This document shows, piece by piece, positions 1-8,734 of a DNA stretch of 64,000 bases. A program made the translations under genes and the position numbers. The DNA comes from Streptococcus equinus (lineage in GTDB: Bacteria; Bacillota; Bacilli; Lactobacillales; Streptococcaceae): positions 124,001 through 188,000 of the forward strand of contig NZ_FNJK01000002.1 of assembly GCF_900104225.1 (NCBI RefSeq), written 5' to 3'. Under the pieces are notes generated by a model. It was not told the DNA's origin and did not search any database. It worked only from the letters and a program-made list of their open reading frames with translations. Numbering within the stretch: position 1 is the stretch's first letter; each line of letters starts with the position of its first letter.

Positions 1-272
1 AAGAATTGACTAATAACGCAATTAAATATGCAACAAATGACAGTATTGATTTATCTTTAGATATTCAATCAGATACGATAGTAATTAAGCAATGGAATGA
101 ATGTTTATGTCATAGAGAATCAATAACTTTTGGACGAGGGTTTAAATCAATTGAAGAAACCTTGTCAGCTTTTGGAGGAAATATTAGTGTTCGGATTAGT
201 GACAACATCTTTGTAGTAAAAATTTTATTACCAGTAGATTGGAAATTATGTTATGAAAATTTTATTGATTGA
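1..272 (+). CDS. Sensor histidine kinase, C-terminal fragment
   Basis: The reading frame enters from the left edge (first full codon at base 3) and ends at 272, so only the last ~90 residues are visible. ELTNNAIKYA is the N-box of the HATPase_c fold, and the later GRGFKSIEETLSAFGG looks like the G2 box, as in small kinases paired with LuxR/NarL-type regulators. The end overlaps the start of the response regulator by 20 bp, so the two are translationally coupled and should form one two-component system. The sensing domain lies outside the window and no target gene can be named from here. Confidence 0.8.
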   Translation, partial: ELTNNAIKYATNDSIDLSLDIQSDTIVIKQWNECLCHRESITFGRGFKSIEETLSAFGGNISVRISDNIFVVKILLPVDWKLCYENFID

Positions 273-858
273 TGATCATAAGCTTTTTGCAAAGAGTATT
301 CAATTGATGTGTGAACAATTTGATGAAATTGATGTTTTGGATACTTTAACGATAAATTTTGATAATCTTGACATTAATTCAGCCTATTATGATATTGTTT
401 TACTTGATATTAATTTAACAAATATTTCTAAGGAAAATGGCTTGGATTTAGCTGAAAAATTAATTCAGAAAAATCCTGAAATGAAGATTGCTATGTTAAC
501 AGGTTATGTAAAATCAGTTTATGAGGAACGAGCTAAAAAAATTGGTGCCTATGGATTTATTGACAAAAATATTGAGCCAGATAAACTTTTGAGGGTTTTG
601 AAAATAATTTATTCTGGAAGGAAATATTTTGAGTCTTACCAATGTAAAGAGTATCTAGAAGAATTAACCAAGCAAGAGGTTGTCATTTTAGATTTAAGTC
701 GAAAAGGACATACTATAAAAGAAATTGAGGAGAAGCTTTACATAAGTCGTAGAACAGTATTTAACCATTTGAGTCATATCTATGAGAAATTGTCAGTGAA
801 CAATAAGCAAGAAGCTATTTATAAAGCTGAGCAATTAGGCTACTTTATGGATTTTTAA
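253..858 (+). CDS. LuxR/NarL-family response regulator
   Basis: 201 aa. The N-terminal receiver domain (about 1-115) shows the acidic pair D7-D8, the predicted phospho-acceptor D52 in VLLDIN, T83 in MLTGY and K105 in FIDKN, so all catalytic positions are present. The C-terminal ~60 residues form a LuxR-type helix-turn-helix, with KEIEEKLYISRRTVFNHL as the recognition helix region. The gene overlaps the upstream kinase and is followed by a rho-independent terminator, making it the last gene of its operon. The regulated genes are not evident; the next gene, nagB, has its own promoter and operators. Confidence 0.9.
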   Translation: MKILLIDDHKLFAKSIQLMCEQFDEIDVLDTLTINFDNLDINSAYYDIVLLDINLTNISKENGLDLAEKLIQKNPEMKIAMLTGYVKSVYEERAKKIGAYGFIDKNIEPDKLLRVLKIIYSGRKYFESYQCKEYLEELTKQEVVILDLSRKGHTIKEIEEKLYISRRTVFNHLSHIYEKLSVNNKQEAIYKAEQLGYFMDF

Positions 859-867
859 CTGTAAAAA

Positions 868-901
868 GGGTTTGGAATTTAAGTTTCAAACTCTTTTTTT
901 A
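868..901 (+). terminator. Rho-independent terminator after the two-component system
   Basis: A 10-bp stem (868-877 with 884-893, including two G-U pairs) closes a 6-nt loop and is followed by eight T residues. Confidence 0.75.
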
Positions 902-919
902 TTTCTCAAAACATTTTCC

Positions 920-948
920 TTGACACGGATTGGTATATACCATATAAT
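920..948 (+). promoter_or_regulatory. nagB promoter with an embedded operator
   Basis: TTGACA (920-925) and TATAAT (943-948) are both consensus, with a 17-bp spacer. The perfect palindrome TGGTATATACCA (931-942) fills the spacer. Confidence 0.85.
931..942 (+). promoter_or_regulatory. NagR-like (GntR family) operator 1
   Basis: Perfect 12-bp palindrome TGGTATATACCA between the -35 and -10 boxes. It resembles the dre-type sites of NagR/YvoA repressors, which release DNA in the presence of amino-sugar phosphates. The regulator gene itself is not in the window. Confidence 0.7.
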
Positions 949-961
949 AATTTTAGATAAA

Positions 962-973
962 TGGTATATACCA
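962..973 (+). promoter_or_regulatory. NagR-like operator 2
   Basis: Second identical palindrome TGGTATATACCA, exactly 31 bp downstream of the first and just past the expected transcription start. The three-turn spacing puts both sites on the same DNA face. Confidence 0.7.
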
Positions 974-1005
974 AAAAAAACAAAAGTAAGAATGAGGAAG
1001 TTGTT

Positions 1006-1710
1006 ATGAAAGTGATTAGTGTTAATGATCAAATTGAAGGTGGAAAAGTGGCATTTGCTTTGTTAAAAGGAGCTTTGGAAAATGGTGCTAAAACTTTAGG
1101 GCTTGCAACAGGCAGCACACCTCTTAGTTTTTATAAAGAATTGGCAAATAGTGACCTTGATTTTTCAGAAATGACAAGCATTAATCTTGATGAATATGTC
1201 GGCTTAGCAGCAGATAACGCACAAAGTTATCATCATTTTATGAAGGAAAATCTTTTCCAATATAAACCTTTCAAAAAAAGTTTTTTACCAAATGGTTTAG
1301 CAACTGACTTGCAAGCAGAAGCTCGCCGTTATAATCAAGTGATAGCTGAGCACCCAATTGATTTTCAAATTTTGGGGATTGGTCGAAATGGTCATATTGG
1401 TTTCAATGAACCTGGCACACCATTTGATATGACGACTCATATCGTCGATTTGGCTGAAGATACGATTGAGGCTAATAGCCGTTTCTTTGATAGCATGGAT
1501 GATGTTCCAAAACAAGCTATCTCAATGGGAATTAAATCTATTATGCAATCTAAAATGGTTGTTTTAATGGCTTATGGTAAGGACAAAGCTTATGCTATTA
1601 ACCAAATGATTAATGGACCGGTTAGTGAAGATTTGCCAGCAAGTGTTCTTCAACAACACTCAAATCTTGTGGTTATTGTGGATGAAGCAGCAGCGAGCGA
1701 ATTAGACTAA
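1006..1710 (+). CDS. nagB: Glucosamine-6-phosphate deaminase
   Basis: Converts glucosamine-6-phosphate to fructose-6-phosphate and ammonia in amino-sugar catabolism; cytosolic. The family's phosphate loop [11 protein letters not shown], the catalytic-acid segment NLDEYVGL and the motif [14 protein letters not shown] are all present. I chose the ATG at 1006 (234 aa, normal size) because GAGGA lies at 994-998; the frame extends back to an ATG at 961, but that ATG is inside the second operator and has no ribosome site. Two NagR-like palindromes around the promoter predict induction by N-acetylglucosamine or glucosamine. Monocistronic or read through into rsuA, since no terminator separates them. 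Confidence 0.95.
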   Translation: MKVISVNDQIEGGKVAFALLKGALENGAKTLGLATGSTPLSFYKELANSDLDFSEMTSINLDEYVGLAADNAQSYHHFMKENLFQYKPFKKSFLPNGLATDLQAEARRYNQVIAEHPIDFQILGIGRNGHIGFNEPGTPFDMTTHIVDLAEDTIEANSRFFDSMDDVPKQAISMGIKSIMQSKMVVLMAYGKDKAYAINQMINGPVSEDLPASVLQQHSNLVVIVDEAAASELD

Positions 1711-1742
1711 AAAAATGCTTCAGAACATGGTAAAATAGGAGC

Positions 1743-2459
1743 ATGCGTTTAGATAAATTATTAGGTCAAGCTGGTTTCGGTTCACGTAATCAAGTTAAAA
1801 AATTAATCAGAAGTCGTCAGGTTTATGTTGATGGTCGCTTAGCTGAGGCTGATAACCTTAATGTTGAGCCAAGTTTGCAGGAAATAACGGTATCAGGTAA
1901 ACGAGTAGAGCAGTCGACTGAAAAATATTTTATTCTTAATAAACCAGCTGGTGTGGTTTCTGCGGTTTCTGATAAGGAACATCAGACGGTCATTGATTTG
2001 ATTGATGAGGCTGACCGAGTTCCTAAGCTCTACCCTGTTGGGCGTTTAGACCGTGATACTGAGGGATTTTTATTGATTACTAATAATGGTCCCCTAGGCT
2101 TTCGCATGTTGCATCCAAAGTATCATGTCACAAAAACTTATTATGTGGAAGTTAATGGATTGTTAGCTGAAGATGCGCCAGCATTTTTTGAAAACGGGGT
2201 GACTTTTGATGATGGGACAGTTTGTAAACCAGCAAGGCTAGAGATAATTGAGACAAGTCTTGAAAAAAGCTCTGCTAATATTAGTATCTCAGAAGGAAAA
2301 TTTCATCAGGTTAAGAAAATGTTTTTAGCTTACGGGGTTAAGGTTACTTACTTGAAACGATTGAGTTTTGGACAGTTTCATTTGGGAGATTTGCCAGTTG
2401 GCCACTATCGTGAATTAACAAGTGAAGAAAAAGAAATCTTGAAAGATTATTTGGATTAA
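1743..2459 (+). CDS. rsuA: 16S rRNA pseudouridine(516) synthase
   Basis: 238 aa, RsuA/RluB/E/F family, isomerising a uridine of 16S rRNA. An S4 RNA-binding domain (about 1-48, MRLDKLLGQAGFGSR) precedes the synthase domain; D103 in GRLDRDTEGF is the catalytic aspartate. An extended -10 box (TGG TAAAAT, -10 at 1731-1736) ends only 6 nt before the ATG, and the AGGAG at 1737-1741 is too close to act as a Shine-Dalgarno site. A leaderless transcript is therefore possible alongside read-through from nagB. Confidence 0.93.
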   Translation: MRLDKLLGQAGFGSRNQVKKLIRSRQVYVDGRLAEADNLNVEPSLQEITVSGKRVEQSTEKYFILNKPAGVVSAVSDKEHQTVIDLIDEADRVPKLYPVGRLDRDTEGFLLITNNGPLGFRMLHPKYHVTKTYYVEVNGLLAEDAPAFFENGVTFDDGTVCKPARLEIIETSLEKSSANISISEGKFHQVKKMFLAYGVKVTYLKRLSFGQFHLGDLPVGHYRELTSEEKEILKDYLD

Positions 2460-2483
2460 TGCCAATGATTTTTCAGGATTTTT

Positions 2484-2491
2484 TTCGAATA
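2484..2491 (+). promoter_or_regulatory. Combox (SigX/ComX promoter element) of coiA
   Basis: TTCGAATA matches 7 of 8 positions of the streptococcal cin-box TACGAATA and follows a T-rich tract as in SigX promoters. It lies 28 bp before the coiA ATG with a good ribosome site (AAGGAGG) in between. Confidence 0.7.
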
Positions 2492-2511
2492 AAAAGGTAA
2501 GGAGGTTTACT

Positions 2512-3474
2512 ATGCTATCAGCTCTTGATGAAAATGGACGCTTGATTTCACTCTTAGATGGTATTCCTAAAAAGCAGGCTTTTACTTGCCCAGCTTGCCA
2601 TATGCCAGTGCGCTTAAAAAATGGCAGTATTATGCGTCCACATTTTGCTCATGTGTCTTTGGAGAATTGTGATTTTTATAGTGAAAATGAAAGTGACGAA
2701 CATCTTGGGTTAAAGGCGGCGCTCTACCAGTCTCTTTCGCAGACTGAGAAAGTAACTGTTGAAGCTGTTTTACCAGATTTGCATCAGGTGGCTGATCTTT
2801 TAGTAAATGACAATTTGGTTTTGGAAGTGCAGTGTTCACGTTTGTCAGAAAAACGTCTTAAGCAAAGGACAGCAGCCTATCATCAGGCAGGTTTTAAGGT
2901 TTTATGGCTTTTGGGAGAAAAGCTGTGGCTTGGAAGGCGCTTGACGCCATTGCATCGACATTTTTTGTATTTTTCACAAAATATGGGATTTCACTTGTGG
3001 GAGCTTGATGTTAAGCAAGGTCTTATTAGATTACGTTATTTGATTTATGAGGATAGGCGTGGAAATCTTCATTACCTGACAAAGACTTGTCCTTTTTCGG
3101 GTAATGTCATGGCATTTCTTCGCTTGCCTTATCAAAAGCAGAAGCTTTCAATGTATGAAGTCAAACAAGATCAAGCTTTATTATGCTATATTCAGAGGCA
3201 ATTGCTAGCTAGAAATGCTTCTTGGTTGAAAAGGCAGGAAGAGGCTTATTTGCAAGGGAAAAATCTTCTCACACTGCCTTTGTCAGCTTTTTTTCCGCAA
3301 GTTAGGCCCCCAGAAACTAAGGCTGGTTTTTGTCAAATTTTACAAGATTTATCAGACTTTTATGAGACCTTCAGGTGTTATTATCAAAATCAAAGTGAAA
3401 AAGGTGTTCAAAAACTTTACCCACCAGCTTATTATGGTAGAATGGTTAATAATATCAAGAAAAGGAGAACATAA
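2512..3474 (+). CDS. coiA: Competence protein CoiA
   Basis: 320 aa. CoiA is a late competence protein needed for recombination of incoming DNA in streptococci. The N-terminus carries a zinc-ribbon-like segment ([13 protein letters not shown], then [10 protein letters not shown]). A nuclease-like core follows near residues 90-140 ([17 protein letters not shown], then [10 protein letters not shown]), as in the CoiA family. A combox precedes the gene, so SigX control is expected. The stop codon overlaps the pepF start by one base, the usual coiA-pepF arrangement. The C-terminal half is less conserved and I see no further motif there. Confidence 0.92.
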   Translation: MLSALDENGRLISLLDGIPKKQAFTCPACHMPVRLKNGSIMRPHFAHVSLENCDFYSENESDEHLGLKAALYQSLSQTEKVTVEAVLPDLHQVADLLVNDNLVLEVQCSRLSEKRLKQRTAAYHQAGFKVLWLLGEKLWLGRRLTPLHRHFLYFSQNMGFHLWELDVKQGLIRLRYLIYEDRRGNLHYLTKTCPFSGNVMAFLRLPYQKQKLSMYEVKQDQALLCYIQRQLLARNASWLKRQEEAYLQGKNLLTLPLSAFFPQVRPPETKAGFCQILQDLSDFYETFRCYYQNQSEKGVQKLYPPAYYGRMVNNIKKRRT

Positions 3475-5276
3475 TGTCAGATAATCGTAGTCATATTGAT
3501 GAAAAATACAAATGGGATTTGAGCACAGTCTTTGCGACAGATGAGGATTGGGAAGCAGAATTAGCAGAGCTTGATAGTGCTTTAGAAGACGCTAAAAAAT
3601 ACAAAGGTCACTTGACACAATCAAGTCAAGAATTGCTAGCAATTACGGAAGATTATCTTGCTTTGTCACGTCGTTTGGAAAAAGTTTATGTTTATGCGTC
3701 GATGAAAAACGACCAAGATACCACTGTAGCAAAATACCAAGAATATCAAGCAAAAGCGACAGCCCTTTATGCTAAATATAGTGAGGTATTCGCATTTTAC
3801 GAACCAGAATTAATGCAATTATCATCTGAAGATTTTGCTACTTTTGTATCTGAGACCCCTGCTTTGTCAGCTTATGCGCATTTCTTTGAACAACTTTTTA
3901 AACGTCAAGCGCATGTCTTGTCTCAAAAAGAAGAAGAGCTCTTAGCTGGTGCACACGAAATCTTTGGTGCTGCTGGTGAAACCTTTGAGATTTTAGATAA
4001 CGCGGACATTGTTTTTCCAGTCGTTTTAGATGATGAAGGTAATGAAGTTCAGTTAACGCATGGTAATTTCATCAGTCTTTTGGAATCAAAAAATCGTGAT
4101 GTTCGAAAAGCTGCTTACGAGGCAATGTATGCGACTTATGAACAATTCCAACACACTTACGCTAAAACTTTGCAAACAAATGTTAAAGTTCACAATTATG
4201 ATGCGCGTGTCCATCATTTCAAATCAGCTCGCGAAGCGGCTCTTTCAGCTAATTTCATCCCTGAATCAGTTTATGATACTTTGATTGACCGCGTAAATGC
4301 GCATTTACCATTGCTTCATCGTTATGTTGAACTTCGTAAGAAAATCCTTAAATTAGATGATTTGAAAATGTATGATATTCACACTCCGTTATCTGAAATG
4401 GATATGAGTTTCACTTATGAAGAAGCATTGAAAAAAGCAGAAGAAGTATTGGCTGTTTTTGGTAAAGATTATTCTGATCGTGTTCACCGTGCTTTTACAG
4501 AACGTTGGATTGACGTTCATGTCAATAAAGGAAAACGCTCTGGAGCTTATTCAGGTGGAGCTTATGATACTAACGCCTTTATGTTATTGAACTGGCAAGA
4601 TACACTTGATAACCTGTTTACTTTGGTACATGAAACAGGTCACAGCCTTCATTCGACATTTACACGTGAAAACCAGCCATATGTGTATGGTGATTACAGT
4701 ATTTTCTTAGCTGAAATTGCTTCAACAACTAATGAAAATATTTTGACAGAAACATTGTTGAAAGAAGTAAATGATGACAAGGCTCGTTTTGCAATTTTGA
4801 ATCATTACTTAGATGGTTTCAAAGGGACTATTTTCCGTCAAGCGCAGTTTGCTGAATTCGAAGATATTATCCATAAAGCAGACCAAAATGGTGACGTCTT
4901 GACTAGCGAATATCTTAATAATCTTTACGCAGAGTTGAATGAGAAATATTACGGGCTTAGCAAAGAAGATAACCCAGAAATCCAATATGAGTGGGCACGT
5001 ATCCCGCATTTCTACTATAATTACTATGTTTACCAGTACGCTACAGGCTTTGCAGCAGCAAGCTATTTAGCTGATAAAGTGGTTCATGGCACTCAAGCTG
5101 ATATTGATCGTTATCTTGATTATCTTAAAGCAGGAAATTCTGACTATCCACTAAACGTCATTGCAAAAGCAGGTGTGGATATGACAAGTAGTGATTATTT
5201 GGATGCAGCCTTCAAAATTTTTGAAGAACGTTTAAATGAATTGGAAGCTTTGGTCGAAAAAGGAGCACACCTTTAA
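3474..5276 (+). CDS. pepF: Oligoendopeptidase F
   Basis: 600 aa, family M3B zinc metallopeptidase that cleaves cytosolic oligopeptides. The zinc motif HETGH begins at residue 386 in a segment reading [11 protein letters not shown], and downstream residues contain the expected glutamate ligand region (AEIASTTNE). Full length for the family. Its ATG overlaps the coiA stop, so the two are translationally coupled; in several streptococci this peptidase is co-transcribed with competence genes, but no specific competence role is shown by the sequence. A hairpin terminator follows. Confidence 0.95.
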   Translation: MSDNRSHIDEKYKWDLSTVFATDEDWEAELAELDSALEDAKKYKGHLTQSSQELLAITEDYLALSRRLEKVYVYASMKNDQDTTVAKYQEYQAKATALYAKYSEVFAFYEPELMQLSSEDFATFVSETPALSAYAHFFEQLFKRQAHVLSQKEEELLAGAHEIFGAAGETFEILDNADIVFPVVLDDEGNEVQLTHGNFISLLESKNRDVRKAAYEAMYATYEQFQHTYAKTLQTNVKVHNYDARVHHFKSAREAALSANFIPESVYDTLIDRVNAHLPLLHRYVELRKKILKLDDLKMYDIHTPLSEMDMSFTYEEALKKAEEVLAVFGKDYSDRVHRAFTERWIDVHVNKGKRSGAYSGGAYDTNAFMLLNWQDTLDNLFTLVHETGHSLHSTFTRENQPYVYGDYSIFLAEIASTTNENILTETLLKEVNDDKARFAILNHYLDGFKGTIFRQAQFAEFEDIIHKADQNGDVLTSEYLNNLYAELNEKYYGLSKEDNPEIQYEWARIPHFYYNYYVYQYATGFAAASYLADKVVHGTQADIDRYLDYLKAGNSDYPLNVIAKAGVDMTSSDYLDAAFKIFEERLNELEALVEKGAHL

Positions 5277-5286
5277 AATGCTTTAT

Positions 5287-5314
5287 GAGGTTGGATATTC
5301 CAGCCTCGTTTTTT
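5287..5314 (+). terminator. Terminator after pepF
   Basis: GAGGTTGG (5287-5294) pairs with CCAGCCTC (5300-5307) around a 5-nt loop, followed by a T-run. Confidence 0.8.
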
Positions 5315-5348
5315 ATGTTATAATGGAAAAAAATTTGGAGGTGCTAGT

Positions 5349-5867
5349 ATGGAAATTAGGAATCTAGATGTTAATGATGAAGCGGCTTACCGAGCTTATC
5401 AAACAGCTTTAGAAAATGACGATAACCCCTTTATCACGACACGTGAGATTGGTGATTTTAAAACCTTTGTGGAAAATAGCAGAGCGCAAGAAACACAAGC
5501 TACTAATCCTGATTATTCAACGATGACTACCTATTATGCCTTTGTGAATGGAAAAATTGCTGCGCGTATATCTTGTCGATGGCAGCTGGAAAAGGGTAAT
5601 CTTGCGACGATTGGTGGACATATCGGCTATCAAACCTTACCAGAATTTAGACGACAAGGTATCATGACCAGGCTTCTCAGCTTTGCTCTTGAGCAATATG
5701 ACAGACGTGGCATCAATCCTGTACTTATCACAGCGCGTGAGGACAATATTGCCAGTCGTAGAACCATTGAAAAAGCTGGCGGTATTTTGGAAAATATTAT
5801 TGACCTAGAAGATGGGTATCGTCTAGCGCGTTATTGGATTACCTTGGACTTGGAGAATTCAGATTAA
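5349..5867 (+). CDS. GNAT-family N-acetyltransferase
   Basis: 172 aa. The acetyl-CoA-binding motif RRQGIMTRLLSFAL (about residues 100-113) and the following NIASRRTIEKAGG block are typical of the GNAT fold, closest in style to enzymes with an N-terminal two-strand extension. Its own extended -10 (TGTTATAAT) and the ribosome site GGAGGTG precede the ATG. Substrate not predictable from sequence. Confidence 0.85.
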   Translation: MEIRNLDVNDEAAYRAYQTALENDDNPFITTREIGDFKTFVENSRAQETQATNPDYSTMTTYYAFVNGKIAARISCRWQLEKGNLATIGGHIGYQTLPEFRRQGIMTRLLSFALEQYDRRGINPVLITAREDNIASRRTIEKAGGILENIIDLEDGYRLARYWITLDLENSD

Positions 5868-5888
5868 TATTGAAATGAGGAGATAGAA

Positions 5889-6500
5889 GTGACAACTTTG
5901 ATTTGGGATTTTGACGGAACTTTAGTGGATTCATATGAAGCGATTGGAGAGGCTTTGAAAGTCACTTATGCGCATTATGATTTGGTTTTTGATGAAGAAT
6001 GGGTCATGGATTTTATCATTAAAGAATCCGTAAAAGCTTTGCTTTTTCAAGTGGCGAAAGAGCAAGAATTAGATTTTGCGGAGTTATCAGCCTTTTTTAA
6101 AAAAGAGCAGGAAGCGCGTGACCACATGATAAAACCAATGCCACATTTGGCAGAGGTGCTTAAACAGACAAAACAAATGGGCATGACTCATTTTGTCTAT
6201 ACGCATAAAGGAATTACAGCCAATGATGTTTTAGAAAGACTTGGGGTGCGTCAGTATTTCACAGAAGTAGTGACTTCAGCAAACGGTTTTGCTCGTAAAC
6301 CAGAACCAGAGGCTATTAATTATCTTATTAAAAAATACGCCTTAGACAAAGCAGACACTTTTTATGTTGGTGACCGTCGAATTGATGTTGAAGCGGCTGA
6401 GAATGCTGGTATTAAGTCCATTAATCTTGGACAACCATCATCAAAAATGAATCAAAATATTGCTGATTTGTCAGATATTATCACCCTTTTTAAAGGGTAA
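5889..6500 (+). CDS. HAD-family hydrolase, phosphoglycolate phosphatase-like
   Basis: 203 aa with a GTG start preceded by GAGGAG. HAD motif I is WDFDGTLVDS (nucleophile D8, acid D10), motif II is the threonine in YTHKG, and motifs III/IV are KPEPEAINYLI and VGDRRIDVEAAENAG. The alpha-helical cap between motifs I and II fits subclass I phosphatases. A small phosphate ester is the likely substrate; which one cannot be told from sequence. It directly follows the GNAT gene with 21 bp between them, so they are probably co-transcribed. Confidence 0.85.
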   Translation: MTTLIWDFDGTLVDSYEAIGEALKVTYAHYDLVFDEEWVMDFIIKESVKALLFQVAKEQELDFAELSAFFKKEQEARDHMIKPMPHLAEVLKQTKQMGMTHFVYTHKGITANDVLERLGVRQYFTEVVTSANGFARKPEPEAINYLIKKYALDKADTFYVGDRRIDVEAAENAGIKSINLGQPSSKMNQNIADLSDIITLFKG

Positions 6501-6552
6501 AATAAAATGCTGCCTATTCACATCGGCTTTATTTTGCTATATAATAAGAGTT

Positions 6553-7254
6553 ATGGTTAAATCATATTCAAAAACAGCAAATCACAATATGCGACGTCCC
6601 GTTGTTAAAGAGGGAGTCGTGCGTTATATGCGAACACGTCAAAAGCAAAATGAAGGCTTTTTAGCTGAATTGGAAGCTTTTGCACACCAAGAAAATATTC
6701 CAATTATTCAACACGAAGTGGTAGCTTATTTCCGTTTCTTATTGCAAACTTTGCAGCCTAAGAATATCTTGGAAATTGGAACTGCAATCGGCTTTTCAGC
6801 TCTTTTGATGGCAGAAAATGCACCGGAAGCTAAAATCACAACTCTGGACCGTAATCCAGAAATGATTGCTTTTGCTAAGGAAAACTTTGCCAAGTACGAT
6901 ACACGTAAGCAAATCACTTTGGTTGAAGGAGATGCAGTTGATACCCTATCAACCCTTGAGGGAGAGTATGACTTTGTTTTCATGGATTCAGCAAAATCAA
7001 AATATATTGTCTTTTTACCAGAAGTGTTAAAACACTTAAAAGTTGGTGGTGTTGTTATCTTTGATGATGTTTTCCAAGGTGGCGATATTGTCAAACCAAT
7101 TGAGGAAGTACGTCGTGGACAACGTACCATTTATCGTGGACTTCAACGACTTTTTGACTCAACTCTTGACAATCCAAACTTAACGGCAAGTCTTTTACCA
7201 CTTAGTGACGGATTGCTAATGATTCGCAAAAATGCTGAGGATGTCACACTTTAA
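6553..7254 (+). CDS. SAM-dependent O-methyltransferase
   Basis: 233 aa, Methyltransf_3 (caffeoyl-CoA O-methyltransferase-like) family. The SAM-binding motif ILEIGTAIGFSALLMA, the acidic LDRNPEMIAFA and FVFMDSAKSKY (the latter with the conserved metal-binding aspartate) are visible. The reading frame extends upstream to 6460, but that would overlap the HAD gene. The ATG at 6553 fits the usual length and sits 7 nt after a TATAAT box at 6540-6545, which suggests a leaderless or very short-leader transcript. The next gene encodes a PrsA-like foldase, a common neighbour of this family in streptococci. Confidence 0.88.
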   Translation: MVKSYSKTANHNMRRPVVKEGVVRYMRTRQKQNEGFLAELEAFAHQENIPIIQHEVVAYFRFLLQTLQPKNILEIGTAIGFSALLMAENAPEAKITTLDRNPEMIAFAKENFAKYDTRKQITLVEGDAVDTLSTLEGEYDFVFMDSAKSKYIVFLPEVLKHLKVGGVVIFDDVFQGGDIVKPIEEVRRGQRTIYRGLQRLFDSTLDNPNLTASLLPLSDGLLMIRKNAEDVTL

Positions 7255-7323
7255 AATTAAGCAACATTTAAGTTAATATGGTATACTAATGGAGTTAAAG
7301 ACAAATTAAGGAGTTTAATATCA

Positions 7324-8373
7324 ATGGCAAAAAAAGAAAAATCTGGATTTACAAAAATGATCCAAAGCAAGGCCTTTAAAGGCGTTTCTATTGCCGTAGC
7401 ATCAGCACTTATTGGTGCAGGCGTTACTTACCTTGCGACAAACAGCAACTCTGAAACTAAAGCTCTTGTTACTATGAAAGGTAACACAATTACAGTTTCT
7501 GATTTCTACAGCGCAGCTAAAAGTACATCATCATCTCAACAAACAATGTTGAATTTGATTTTGTCACGTGTCTTTGAAGACCAATATGGTGATAAAGTTT
7601 CTGATAAAGACGTTACAAAAGCTTATAACACAACAGCTTCATCATATGGTTCATCATTCTCAAGTGCTCTTCAAGCAGCTGGTTTGACAACTGACACTTA
7701 CAAACAACAAATCCGTACATCAATGCTTGTAGAATATGCTGTTAAAGAAGCTGCCAAAGATAAATTGACAACTAAAAACTACAAAGAAGCTTACAAAGAT
7801 TACAATCCTGATACAACAGCTACAGTTATTGCATTGACTGATGAAGACAAAGCTAACTCAGTTCATGATCAAGCGACAGCAGAAGGTGCTGATTTCGATA
7901 AAATTGCTAAAGATAACACAACAGCTAAGAAAACTGAATACACATTTGATTCTGCAGATACAAAACTTCCAACAGATGTTATGAATGCAGCCTTCAAACA
8001 AGATGAAGGGTCAGTATCAGATGTAATCAAAGTGATGAACTCATCTACATATTCATACACTTACTACATCGTTAAAACAACTAAGAAAACAGAAAAAAAT
8101 GCTGACTGGAAAACTTATAAAAAACGTTTGAAGAAAATCATTATGGCTAAATACCAAAATGACACAAACTTCCAAAACCAAGTTATCGGTAAAGCCCTTG
8201 ATAAAGCTAATGTGAAAATTAAAGATCGTAGCTTTGCAAGCATCCTTTCACAATATGCTACAAGCTCATCATCATCTTCAAAAGCTTCATCAAGTTCTTC
8301 TGCAGCAAGTTCATCAAGCTCAACAGAAGCATCTTCAATAGAAGAATCAAGTTCTACAGATTCAGCTGAATAA
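7324..8373 (+). CDS. prsA: PrsA-like foldase without a lipobox
   Basis: 349 aa. PrsA proteins are extracytoplasmic parvulin-type foldases that help secreted proteins fold at the membrane-wall interface. The order here is a basic N-terminus (MAKKEKSGFTK), one hydrophobic segment (about 21-40), the PrsA N domain (VTMKGNTITVSDFY), a reduced parvulin-like region (about 155-250) and a low-complexity serine-rich tail (last ~40 residues). Typical PrsA is a lipoprotein with a lipobox cysteine; no cysteine is present near the hydrophobic segment, so this protein should be anchored by an uncleaved signal or released. An extended -10 box and AAGGAG precede the start. Assignment to PrsA is secure by domain, less so by exact role. 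Confidence 0.85.
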   Translation: MAKKEKSGFTKMIQSKAFKGVSIAVASALIGAGVTYLATNSNSETKALVTMKGNTITVSDFYSAAKSTSSSQQTMLNLILSRVFEDQYGDKVSDKDVTKAYNTTASSYGSSFSSALQAAGLTTDTYKQQIRTSMLVEYAVKEAAKDKLTTKNYKEAYKDYNPDTTATVIALTDEDKANSVHDQATAEGADFDKIAKDNTTAKKTEYTFDSADTKLPTDVMNAAFKQDEGSVSDVIKVMNSSTYSYTYYIVKTTKKTEKNADWKTYKKRLKKIIMAKYQNDTNFQNQVIGKALDKANVKIKDRSFASILSQYATSSSSSSKASSSSSAASSSSSTEASSIEESSSTDSAE

Positions 8374-8378
8374 GTTAC

Positions 8379-8407
8379 TTGACCAGTCGCTTAAAATACA
8401 GTACAAT
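8379..8407 (+). promoter_or_regulatory. alaS promoter
   Basis: TTGACC (8379-8384), a 17-bp spacer and TACAAT (8402-8407). Transcription should begin near 8414, at the 5' end of the T-box leader. Confidence 0.8.
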
Positions 8408-8413
8408 TAAAAG

Positions 8414-8734
8414 GATTGAGAATCGTTTTTAAAAATTCAGATTCAGAAAAGTGGCGGTTGCTGCGAGCCATGGATGAAGTTAAAAATGTGCTACTCATGA
8501 TTTCTAGTTTTTGAATTTTGGTGACAAGGTCACTAACAAAGAATGTCAGAAAAACAATTTAACAATAAATGAAGAATGACAAGTTCATTGAAAAGAGGTG
8601 GTACCGTGGCGAATGTCACCCTCTGTAAGATGGACTTGTCGTTTTTTTGCCCTTGTTTAAGTAGCATTAAAGAAGATGATGTCAATCTATGGCAAGCGTT
8701 AAAATCGCTTAGTAAGAAGAAAAGGAAAGATGTA
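8414..8734 (+). ncRNA. T-box leader (alanine), tRNA-sensing riboswitch of alaS
   Basis: The conserved T-box AGGTGGTACCGTG lies at 8596-8608. Upstream, AAAAATTCAG near 8432 can pair with TTGAATTTT near 8512 to close Stem I, and GCGAGCC at 8463-8469 resembles the distal-loop motif. A likely specifier GCT (alanine) is at 8490-8492. The terminator conformation pairs GACAAGTTCAT with ATGGACTTGTC and is followed by TTTTTTT at 8642-8648. Uncharged tRNA-Ala should stabilise the antiterminator and allow alaS transcription. The specifier is inferred by position, not folded. Confidence 0.9.

Noticed and set aside
1..272. Short kinase frame as a pseudogene
   Set aside because: The frame is open to the left edge of the window, so it is simply cut by the boundary.
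6726..7130. 134-codon open frame on the minus strand
   Set aside because: It lies wholly inside the well-supported O-methyltransferase gene, has no ribosome site and a composition typical of an antisense shadow.
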